Assembly (NCBI GenBank): GCA_963797265.1
Contig: CAWCOY010000005.1
Coordinates: 186,001 to 250,000, forward strand
DNA from: DASUPK01 sp963797265
GTDB lineage: Bacteria > Actinomycetota > Thermoleophilia > Solirubrobacterales > 70-9
DNA: 64,000 nt
Direction of reading: 5' to 3'
The notes beneath the pieces were generated by a model. The model was given only the letters and a program-made list of their open reading frames with translations, searched no databases and had not been told where the DNA came from. This document shows, piece by piece, positions 26,204 to 33,150 of this stretch (its first letter is position 1; the number at the start of each line of letters is the position of its first letter). The translations under genes were made by a program, and so were the position numbers.

Positions 26204-27246
26204 TACAGGGCCCTGTTCGCGGCGGATTCGAGCGCCTGGCGCGCGCCTTCGCTGATCGAGCGGAGAATCTCCGCGGCGGGCCCGCTCGGGGCCAGCTCGT
26301 GCGCCTGACCCGCCCAGAGGTTGAATCCGCCGGGGTCGCCTCGCTTCCGGGCAGCCGCCCGCAGCGGCGACGTGGCGTGGTGGACGTGCGGATAGGCGGC
26401 CGGAGCGCCCTCGGAGTGCTCGGCCATGAAGCGGTTGACGATGCCGCGTGCGCGCCTGCCGCTGAAGGCACGGGTAAGCGCCGTCGGCGTGCTCGATCCA
26501 AGCGCATCCCGGTAGGCCGGCTCGGTGCCCGCCTCGTCGGCCCTCAGGAAGGCCGTCCCGAGTTGCGCCGCGGCCGCCCCGGCGGCCAGCACCGCCGCGA
26601 CCGCCGGCCCGTCGGTCAGACCGCCGCTCGCGATCAGCGGCAGGCGGATCCGGCCCGACACCAGACGAAGCAGCACCAGCGTGCTGAGCGGCTCGTCGTC
26701 TGAGTCGACGAACGAGGCCCTGTGCCCGCCCGCCTCGGATCCCTGGAGGACGAGCGCGTCGGCCCCCGCGCCCACCGCCGTCCTAGCCTCGCGAGGGCTC
26801 GTGGCGGTCACCCAGACCTCGATGCGGGATTCCTTGAGAGCATCGATGCGCTCCGGCTCCGGGCAGCCGAAGGTGAAGGAGACCACCGCCGGCCGCTCCG
26901 ACGCGACCAGGGCCAGCTTCTCGTAGTGAGCGTCGTCGTCGTAGCGGGCCTCGCCCAGCCCGGCTCCGTACAGGCCCGATTCAGGAGCGAGCTCGCTCAG
27001 GTAGTTCTCCAGCCGTGGCGTCTCCGCCTCGGGGTCGCCGGGCACGAAGAGGTTCACCCCGATCGGCGCATCCGTGAGCTCGCGAACTCGCGCCATCCGT
27101 TCCTCGAGCGCCTCGGGGGAGAGGTATCCGGAGGCCAGGAACCCGAGTCCTCCGGCTTCGCTGACGGCCGCGGTCAGCTCTGGCGTCGAGGCTCCGCCCG
27201 CGAGCGGCGCGAGCACGATCGGATGCTGGAGCTCGTCGAGGACCAC
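26203..27246 (-). CDS. Nitronate monooxygenase (2-nitropropane dioxygenase family)
   Basis: FMN-dependent TIM-barrel enzyme of about 347 residues that oxidises alkyl nitronates. It shows HPIVLAPLAGGASTPELTAA at the N-terminus, SFTFGCPEPE, GADALVLQGSEAGGHRAS (the FMN phosphate-binding and catalytic His region) and LPLIASGGLTDG. GTG 27246 was chosen because the family begins a few residues before HPIVLAPL and no other start codon is close; the divergent ligase starts 56 bp away. The stop overlaps the aldolase start. Why it is paired with the aldolase is unclear. Confidence 0.88.
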   Translation of the reverse strand: MVLDELQHPIVLAPLAGGASTPELTAAVSEAGGLGFLASGYLSPEALEERMARVRELTDAPIGVNLFVPGDPEAETPRLENYLSELAPESGLYGAGLGEARYDDDAHYEKLALVASERPAVVSFTFGCPEPERIDALKESRIEVWVTATSPREARTAVGAGADALVLQGSEAGGHRASFVDSDDEPLSTLVLLRLVSGRIRLPLIASGGLTDGPAVAAVLAAGAAAAQLGTAFLRADEAGTEPAYRDALGSSTPTALTRAFSGRRARGIVNRFMAEHSEGAPAAYPHVHHATSPLRAAARKRGDPGGFNLWAGQAHELAPSGPAAEILRSISEGARQALESAANRAL

Positions 27247-27301
27247 CGGACGGATTCTGGCCCAACCGCCGCACCGGCAAACTGCATCCCCTGGGGCTGT
27301 C

Positions 27302-28432
27302 ATGGTCTCGCGCGTGCTGGACCACAAGTTCGGCGGCCCCCCCTTCACCCTCGGCATCGAGGAGGAGTTGATGATCTGCGATGCCGAGACCCTCGAGCTC
27401 GCGCAGGCGATCGACGTGATCCTCGACGACCTGCCCGGGGATCTGCCCGGTGAGGTGAAGCCCGAGCTCATGCAGTCCGTTCTCGAGGTCGCCACCCGGC
27501 CCTGCGCGAACATCATCGAGGCGGCCGATCAGCTTCGCCAGCTGCGCCGGGTGGTCCGTGAGGTCGCCGCCCGCAACGGGCTCGCGATCGGCGCCGCCGG
27601 CACCCACCCGTCGGCGCTGTACGAGGACCAGCTGATCGTCGACCACCCCCGCTACAAGGCGCTCGCCTCGGAGCTCCGCTGGATAGCCGAGCAGGAGCTG
27701 ATCTTCGGCACCCACGTCCACGTGGGCATCGACGAGGCGGAGAAGGCGATCTACGTGGCCGACGGCATGCGCGGCTATCTGCCACTGCTGCTCGGAATGT
27801 CCACCAACTCGCCGCTCTGGCAGGGCAAGACCACCGGGATGATGTCGTCGCGCACGCCCATATTCCGGGCCTTCCCGCGGGTCGGGATCCCGCCCTATTA
27901 CGGCAACTGGCAGATCTACTCCCACCGCGTCGAGCAGATGATGCGGGGCGGGGCGATCCCGGACTACACCTACCTCTGGTGGGACGTGCGACCGCACCCG
28001 AACCTCGGCACGGTCGAGCTCCGCGTCTTCGACCAGCAGACCCGGGTGGACCACACGATCGGCTTCGCCGCGTTCGCCCAGGCCCTCGCCCACCAGCTGG
28101 CGAACCAGTACGAGGACGGTGTGCCGAGCATCGAGTACCCCCAGGAGCTGATCGACGACAACAAGGTTCGGGCGGCCCTCGTGGGGATCGAGGGCAAGCT
28201 GATCGACTTCGACCAGGGCATCGAGGTACCCGCGGAGGAGATGACCTTCGGCTTGATCGAGGATCTCCGTGAAGACGCGAGGGAGCTCGGCTGCGAGGAG
28301 GAGCTCGCCCTGCTCGCTGACCTGGTCGAGAACGGCACCGGAGCGCGGCGTCAGCTCAACTGGCTCTCCGATTACGGCGAGATCGGCGGATTGATGAGGG
28401 AGATCGTCGCCGCCAGCGATCCGGACGCCTGA
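27302..28432 (+). CDS. YbdK/GCS2-type carboxylate-amine ligase
   Basis: Glutamate-cysteine ligase type 2 family, 376 residues. TLGIEEELMICDAETLEL is the N-terminal signature; GTHPSALYEDQ, GTHVHVGIDEAEKA and YLWWDVRPHPNLGTVELRVFD follow. The enzyme joins Glu to Cys or another amine with ATP. In actinobacteria such proteins feed gamma-glutamyl compounds. ATG 27302 gives the expected N-terminus; the open frame upstream is antisense to the monooxygenase. A hairpin follows the stop. Confidence 0.92.
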   Translation: MVSRVLDHKFGGPPFTLGIEEELMICDAETLELAQAIDVILDDLPGDLPGEVKPELMQSVLEVATRPCANIIEAADQLRQLRRVVREVAARNGLAIGAAGTHPSALYEDQLIVDHPRYKALASELRWIAEQELIFGTHVHVGIDEAEKAIYVADGMRGYLPLLLGMSTNSPLWQGKTTGMMSSRTPIFRAFPRVGIPPYYGNWQIYSHRVEQMMRGGAIPDYTYLWWDVRPHPNLGTVELRVFDQQTRVDHTIGFAAFAQALAHQLANQYEDGVPSIEYPQELIDDNKVRAALVGIEGKLIDFDQGIEVPAEEMTFGLIEDLREDARELGCEEELALLADLVENGTGARRQLNWLSDYGEIGGLMREIVAASDPDA

Positions 28433-28439
28433 TTCTTCG

Positions 28440-28467
28440 CTGAGACACAGGCATTGCGATGCCTCAG
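28440..28467 (+). terminator. Hairpin after the carboxylate-amine ligase
   Basis: GGCAT-TGCG-ATGCC with flanking CTGAG/TCAG complementarity, a few bases past the stop at 28432. Likely terminates the ligase transcript; it has no clear U tract. Confidence 0.45.
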
Positions 28468-28541
28468 AAAGGCTGCCCCCGAACCTCTTCTGGACGCTCC
28501 AGTACGATTTCAGTAGTGAAGTACCGGGTTTTTGCGGCATG

Positions 28542-28560
28542 AAATACGAAATTCGTACTT
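28542..28560. promoter_or_regulatory. Near-perfect palindromic operator abutting the HxlR start
   Basis: AAATACGAA-A-TTCGTACTT, 9+1+9 with a single mismatch, ends on the base before the ATG of the HxlR gene. The adjacent sequence is unusually AT-rich for this genome, and another GTAC-containing half-site lies at 28501-28533. HxlR proteins bind such sites as dimers, so autoregulation is likely. Confidence 0.6.
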
Positions 28561-28854
28561 ATGGCTGCTGAGCGGGCGGTCGAGGGCGTCCTCGACCTGC
28601 TCGGCAGGCGCTGGTCGCTGCGCCTCGTCTGGGAGCTCCGCCGGAGCACCCTCTCCTTCTCGGAGCTTCGCGAGCGGTCCGGGATCAGCCCCTCCGTTCT
28701 CTCCGCGCGGCTCGGGGAACTGGCGGACGCCGGGGTGGTGGAGCGCGCGACCGGCCGGCGCTATCAGCTCAGCGGTCGGGGGCGGGAGCTCGCCCGGATT
28801 CTCTTTGAGCTCAACCGATGGGCCGAGGCGGCAGGGGTATCCTCGCGGGAGTGA
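28561..28854 (+). CDS. HxlR-family winged-helix regulator
   Basis: 97-residue DNA-binding protein: VLDLLGRRWSLRLVWELRR is the HxlR N-terminus, FSELRERSGISPSVLSARLG the recognition HTH, and ADAGVVERATGRRYQLSGRG the wing. HxlR proteins sense small electrophiles or redox state, often through a Cys; no conserved Cys is visible here. First gene of a compact run; its stop overlaps the start of the next gene (GTGA). Confidence 0.92.
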   Translation: MAAERAVEGVLDLLGRRWSLRLVWELRRSTLSFSELRERSGISPSVLSARLGELADAGVVERATGRRYQLSGRGRELARILFELNRWAEAAGVSSRE

Positions 28855-29633
28855 GCTCGCCTGAGCTGAGTGTCGTCTGTCGGTCCTGCGGGGAGGAGGT
28901 CAGCCCCTATGTGACCGAGTGCCCGTATTGCGGCACCCGGCTGCGCAAGAGGGCGCCAAAGCTCGAGCTACGCGGCGACGAGCTCACCGCACGGGAGTCG
29001 CGCCGCGCCCGGCGCCGGATGGCCCGAGCCCAGCGGGTGGAGCAGCTCTCGGCGCGGCCATACGCCGTACTCGCCGCGATCCTGATCCCGGCGGTCCTCC
29101 TGCTGGTTCGCGTCGCCAGCCCTGCGCTCGATTCCTACGACCTGGGCGCGATCGTCGGCCCGGTCGAGGGCGATTGGTGGCGCTACCTGGTGGCGCCCTT
29201 CATCTACCACGACATCGGCTACCTCTTCGTCGCCTCGATCGGGATCGCGATCTTCGGCTCCGCGGTCGAGCAGAGACTCGGCCTGATCCCCACCGTCGTC
29301 CTCATCCTGGCTTGCGGCGGCCTCGGCATGCTGGCCGCCGACGGGATCGAGACCGCCTTCGCCAGCGACAACGACGTCCTGTTCGCGGCCGGCGGCAACG
29401 GCCTCGCCCTCGGCCTCCTGAGCGCCTGGGCGGTCATGCGAGCGGCAGAGGTCAGGGCCCATCCGGACGAGGACGTGGAGCTGATCGGGGCCGCGGTGGC
29501 TGCCGCCGTGCTCATCCTGCTGCCGCTCGTCGACGACTACGCAAACGTCTTCGCCGGCCTCGCCGGTGCCCTGGTCGGCGCCGGCTGCGGGCTGGCCGCC
29601 GCGTACGCCCGGCGCGAGAGGCACCCGGGTTGA
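28851..29633 (+). CDS. Zinc-ribbon rhomboid-like membrane protein, probably inactive
   Basis: About 260 residues. An N-terminal zinc ribbon (CRSCGEEVSPYVTECPYCG) is followed by a basic linker and six or so membrane spans resembling rhomboids: WWRYLVAPFIYHDIGYLF, IFGSAVEQRLG and GGNGLALGLLSAWAV. In active rhomboids the last reads GxSG; here Ser is replaced by Asn, and the His of the later helix is missing (NVFAGLAGALVG). It is therefore predicted to be a pseudoprotease that binds rather than cuts membrane proteins. Start GTG 28851 overlaps the HxlR stop. Confidence 0.78.
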   Translation: MSSPELSVVCRSCGEEVSPYVTECPYCGTRLRKRAPKLELRGDELTARESRRARRRMARAQRVEQLSARPYAVLAAILIPAVLLLVRVASPALDSYDLGAIVGPVEGDWWRYLVAPFIYHDIGYLFVASIGIAIFGSAVEQRLGLIPTVVLILACGGLGMLAADGIETAFASDNDVLFAAGGNGLALGLLSAWAVMRAAEVRAHPDEDVELIGAAVAAAVLILLPLVDDYANVFAGLAGALVGAGCGLAAAYARRERHPG

Positions 29634-30289
29634 CGGTCGAGCGGTTCATCACGCTCAACCCCGAGCTGCACGACTACCTCGTCGAGCACAGCTCCTTCCG
29701 CGACGGGGTCGCGGAGGAGGTCGAGCAGGCCGCCCGCGACATGGGCGAGCTCGAGGAGATGCAGATCGGCGGGGACCAGGCGGCGTTCATCACGCTGCTC
29801 GTCCGGGCGATCGGAGCGAAGCGGGCACTGGAGATCGGCACTTTTCTGGGGTACGGCGCGATCTCCATCGCCCGGGGGCTCCCCCAGGACGGCAACCTGA
29901 CCTGCTGTGAGCTCAGCGAGGAGTACGCCGAGCGCGCGAGCCAGCATCTGCGACAGGCGGGGCTCGACGGAAAGGTCGAGATCCGCGTCGGCCCGGCCTT
30001 GGAGACGCTGCGGGCGATTGAGGGCAGCGAGCAGTTCGACTTCGCCTTCATTGACGCCGACAAGGTCGGCTACCCCGCCTACTACGAGGAATGCCTCCGG
30101 CTTCTTCGGCCCAACGGCCTGATCATGCTCGACAACACGCTCCGGGAGGGCACGGTCGTCGATCCGCCGGAGCGCGACGAGGGGACCGCTGTGATCGTCG
30201 AGCTCAACGATCAGATCGCGGGGGACGAGCGCGTAGATGTGGCGATGCTCGGCGTCGCCGACGGGATCACCTTGGTCCGCAAGCGGTAG
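29630..30289 (+). CDS. SAM-dependent O-methyltransferase (class I, CCoAOMT-like)
   Basis: 219 residues, methyltransferase family 3. RALEIGTFLGYGAISIARGL is the SAM loop, FDFAFIDADKVGYPAYYEE holds the metal-binding Asp region, and LIMLDNTLREGTVVDP the second metal-binding segment, as in catechol/caffeoyl-CoA O-methyltransferases. The start is TTG 29630, overlapping the rhomboid-like gene's stop (TTGA); no ATG or GTG fits. The acceptor is unknown. Confidence 0.88.
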   Translation: MTVERFITLNPELHDYLVEHSSFRDGVAEEVEQAARDMGELEEMQIGGDQAAFITLLVRAIGAKRALEIGTFLGYGAISIARGLPQDGNLTCCELSEEYAERASQHLRQAGLDGKVEIRVGPALETLRAIEGSEQFDFAFIDADKVGYPAYYEECLRLLRPNGLIMLDNTLREGTVVDPPERDEGTAVIVELNDQIAGDERVDVAMLGVADGITLVRKR

Positions 30290-30298
30290 AACCCCGGC

Positions 30299-31066
30299 AT
30301 GGGGATTCCGGAGGACAGCGAGGGCTGGCTCGCGTTGGTGCGCAGGGGCATGCCGCCCTTCTGGCGGCTGATGGCGGAGAGCACCGGCGGACGGGTCTGG
30401 GAGGAGGACGGCGTCTTCGCCGCGATCGTGCCCGACTCGCCGAAGCGCTCGTTCTTCAACTCGGTCCTCTACGAGGATTCCGGCCACCTGATCGCCTCGA
30501 TCGACAAGCTCGCGGGCGTCTACGCCGAAGCCGGGGTGGAGGCCTGGACGGTGTGGGTCCCGGAGGGCGACGGTGAGGTCGCGGAGGCTCTCGAGGCCGC
30601 CGGACACAAGCTGGATGCCACGCCGCGGGCGATGGGGATGTCCCTGGGCGGCCTCAACCCGCCTGATCCCGACCCCGAGCTCGAGATCCGCGAACGGCAC
30701 GACTTCGAGCTGGTCTCGAAGCTCAATGAGATCGCCTACGGCTTCGCTCCGGGCGACTTCCCGCCGATCCAGGGCGAGCAGCCGAGGCTGCGGACCTACT
30801 TCGGCGTTCTCGAGGGCGAGACCGTCGGCTGCGCCGGGGCCTTCGCCCACGGAAGCGACTGCGAGATCGTCTACGTCGCCGTACTGCCCGAGGGACGCGG
30901 TCGCGGGGTATCCAAGCGGCTGACGGCGAAGGCGCTCGAGGACGCGCGCGATCAGGGCCTGGACACGACGACGCTGCAGGCGACCAAGCTCGGCTATCCG
31001 GTCTACGTCCAGCTCGGCTACGGCGACCACGGCACGCTCCAGATGTGGGAGCGACGCACCGAATGA
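30299..31066 (+). CDS. GNAT-family N-acetyltransferase
   Basis: 255 residues. The C-terminal GNAT domain (about 130-250) has IVYVAVLPEGRGRGVSKRLT, the acetyl-CoA binding motif A with RGRGVS, and GYPVYVQLGYGDHGTLQMWE at motif B. The N-terminal half (GMPPFWRLMAE, FFNSVLYEDSGHLIAS) looks like a second, degenerate GNAT-like unit. Acceptor unknown. Starts 9 bp after the methyltransferase; its stop overlaps the next start. Confidence 0.85.
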   Translation: MGIPEDSEGWLALVRRGMPPFWRLMAESTGGRVWEEDGVFAAIVPDSPKRSFFNSVLYEDSGHLIASIDKLAGVYAEAGVEAWTVWVPEGDGEVAEALEAAGHKLDATPRAMGMSLGGLNPPDPDPELEIRERHDFELVSKLNEIAYGFAPGDFPPIQGEQPRLRTYFGVLEGETVGCAGAFAHGSDCEIVYVAVLPEGRGRGVSKRLTAKALEDARDQGLDTTTLQATKLGYPVYVQLGYGDHGTLQMWERRTE

Positions 31067-31389
31067 CGCCTGGTCCCTACAGCGATGAGCAGATTGACGC
31101 CGCGATCGAGGCGCTCTCGCACCCGGAGGCCTTCCGCGAGGTGGAGATGGAGGTCGCCCGCGCGGCGCCGAAGCTGCAGAAGATCCTCGCCGAGGCACTC
31201 GGTGCAGGCGGCTGGTTCGGGGAGTCGCACGACGCCGAGGTGCTGAAGGCGGCGACGAACCCCGACGACGAGGAGCGCCTTGTGGCCGTCCGCACGCTCC
31301 TTGCCGAGGAGGCGCGCGTGGGGATGATGGTCGGCGTGGCGGTAGGGTGGGCGCTCGCCGAGAGGCTGTCAGGACAACAGGAGGAGTAG
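31063..31389 (+). CDS. Conserved hypothetical protein, 108 aa
   Basis: Small soluble helical protein (SDEQIDAAIEALSHPEAFREV...) with a hydrophobic Gly-rich helix near the C-terminus (GMMVGVAVGWALAERL). ATG 31063 overlaps the GNAT stop. No family recognised. An AGGAGG within its last codons serves as ribosome site for the next gene. Confidence 0.65.
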   Translation: MTPGPYSDEQIDAAIEALSHPEAFREVEMEVARAAPKLQKILAEALGAGGWFGESHDAEVLKAATNPDDEERLVAVRTLLAEEARVGMMVGVAVGWALAERLSGQQEE

Positions 31390-31394
31390 ATCGA

Positions 31395-32081
31395 ATGCCA
31401 GACGTCGAGTTTGAGGCGAACGGAGGGACCGCGAAGGGCTATCTGGCCGAGCCCGAGGGCGACGGCCCGGGCCTGGTAATGCTGGGCGAGTGGTGGGGGC
31501 TCGACGACAACACGAAGAGCATCGTCGACAGCTTTGCCGAGGAGGGATTCGTCGCGTTGGCGCCCGACCTCTACCACGGCAGCACCACCGAGGAGCCCGA
31601 CGAGGCTCAGAAGCAGCTGATGGCGATGAACATGGAGGAGGCCGAGAAGGAGATGAGGGGGGCGGTCACATACGTCCTCGACCATCCCAAGTGCAACGGC
31701 CAGGTCGGCTCCGTCGGGTTCTGCGCCGGTGGCGGCCTCTCGATCTGGGCTGCCGCTTCCAACCCGCAGATCGGGGCCGCGGTCACCTACTACTACGTGA
31801 TGCCACACGGCAAGCCCGATTTCTCCAATATCGACGCGCCGGTATTGGGCCACTTCGGCACCAACGACGACTTCATCTCGGTCGACGACGCCAAGGCGCT
31901 CGAACAGGAGCTACAGGCGGCCGGGGTGGACGCGGCGTTCGAGTACTACGAGGGCGGCCAACACGCCTTCGCGAACGACCACAACCGGCTCGGCACCTAC
32001 GACCAGGGCCATGCTGCCAAGGCCTGGGAGAAGACGGTGTCCTTCCTCAAGCAGCACCTGGGCCGAAACGGCTCGAGCTAG
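31395..32081 (+). CDS. Dienelactone hydrolase family protein
   Basis: Alpha/beta hydrolase of 228 residues. The nucleophile elbow GSVGFCAGGGLSIWAA has Cys as in true dienelactone hydrolases; the acid is in FGTNDDFIS and the His in GGQHAFANDH. LVMLGEWWGLDDNTKSI is the family's N-terminal block. It hydrolyses cyclic esters such as dienelactone in chlorocatechol degradation, but the family is broad. Preceded by a clear AGGAGG ribosome site; last gene before the R2-like oxidase. Confidence 0.9.
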   Translation: MPDVEFEANGGTAKGYLAEPEGDGPGLVMLGEWWGLDDNTKSIVDSFAEEGFVALAPDLYHGSTTEEPDEAQKQLMAMNMEEAEKEMRGAVTYVLDHPKCNGQVGSVGFCAGGGLSIWAAASNPQIGAAVTYYYVMPHGKPDFSNIDAPVLGHFGTNDDFISVDDAKALEQELQAAGVDAAFEYYEGGQHAFANDHNRLGTYDQGHAAKAWEKTVSFLKQHLGRNGSS

Positions 32082-32176
32082 CGGGCTCCGCAAGCCGGCG
32101 CCCCCTCAAAACTGGCCAGCCAGCCAGTCGCTTCGCTAGGCTGCGCGAACAGGGCAGCCGACGAGAGGAGCACGCA

Positions 32177-33124
32177 ATGGAGCCAGTCGAGGCGAAGGAC
32201 GCGACACAGACCGGCCCGTCCCGGGCGCAGCGGGAGGACTTCCGGGCGACCTCGGACCCGGCCCTCCAGCAGGGAGACCGCAGCGACGTCAAGCTCCTCG
32301 ACTACACCCAGCTCTACAACCTCTGGGAGAAGCAGCAGTGGAAGACCCAGGACCTCGACTTCTCCCAGGACAAGATCGACTGGCACGAGCGGATCCCGGC
32401 GGATGAGCGCTTCCAGCGCATGTACGGGCTCTCCAGCTTCTTCATCGGCGAGCAGAAGGTCGCCGACGAGCTCGGGCCGGTCATGCGCGCCTGCCCGACC
32501 GAGGCACAGCGGATCTTCCTCTGCACCCAGATCGCCGACGAGGCCCGCCACGTCCGCTTCTTCGACTGCTTCTTCAGCGAGGTCGGAGTGCTCGAGGGCA
32601 CCGACGAGCTGCCGCAGCGCCTCGAGGCGCTCGACCAGCACATCAACGACTCCTTCCGGACGCTCTTCGACGACCTGCTGAAGAGCCGCGTCGACCGCCT
32701 CGCCCAGGAGCCGGAGGACCGCGACGCGCTGGTCGAGGCCATCACCCTCTACCACATGGTGATCGAGGGGATGCTCGCCCTCACCGGCCAGCACTTCATC
32801 ATCGAGTACAACGAGCGCGTCGGGACGCTGCCCGGGTTCGTCGAGGGCTTCTCCAACGTCGCTCGCGACGAGCACCGCCACATCGCGTTCGGGGTCCGCT
32901 TCCTCACCGACTGCGTGCGCGAGGACGATCGCTACCGCGAGGTGATCCAGAAGATGCTCGAGCAGTCACTGCCCGTGGCCGACGGAGTGATCGAGCCGCC
33001 CTGGCCTGAGGAGGAGGACAACACCGAGCTCTTCGGCGCGAGCCGCGAGGAGACCCACGCCTTCGCCGCTCAGGCCCTCAGCCGCCGGCTGAAGGTGATC
33101 GGGCTGACGCCCAAAGCTGCTTAG
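32177..33124 (+). CDS. R2-like ferritin-fold diiron/Mn-Fe oxidase
   Basis: 315 residues of the ribonucleotide reductase R2 superfamily. Carboxylate/His metal ligands are seen as FIGEQKVADE, ADEARHVRFF, VIEGMLALTGQHF and RDEHRHIAFG. YNLWEKQQWKTQDLDFSQDK and IEGMLALTG resemble the R2-like ligand-binding oxidases (Rv0233 type) more than class I NrdB, and no nrdA is next to it. Those proteins hold a Mn/Fe site and a fatty-acid ligand. NrdB-type function remains possible. Its stop is 18 bp from the convergent sigma factor gene. Confidence 0.82.
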   Translation: MEPVEAKDATQTGPSRAQREDFRATSDPALQQGDRSDVKLLDYTQLYNLWEKQQWKTQDLDFSQDKIDWHERIPADERFQRMYGLSSFFIGEQKVADELGPVMRACPTEAQRIFLCTQIADEARHVRFFDCFFSEVGVLEGTDELPQRLEALDQHINDSFRTLFDDLLKSRVDRLAQEPEDRDALVEAITLYHMVIEGMLALTGQHFIIEYNERVGTLPGFVEGFSNVARDEHRHIAFGVRFLTDCVREDDRYREVIQKMLEQSLPVADGVIEPPWPEEEDNTELFGASREETHAFAAQALSRRLKVIGLTPKAA

Positions 33125-33137
33125 GCTCGCGCCCGGG

Positions 33138-33150
33138 GCGCCTTAGGCGC
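33138..33150. terminator. Short bidirectional hairpin between converging genes
   Basis: GCGCC-TTA-GGCGC lies between the R2-like oxidase stop and the sigma factor's 3' end, and overlaps the latter's final codons. A related stretch (TTAGGCTCGCGC...CCCGGGGCGC) follows the cyclase fusion near 48926-48953. Confidence 0.4.
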
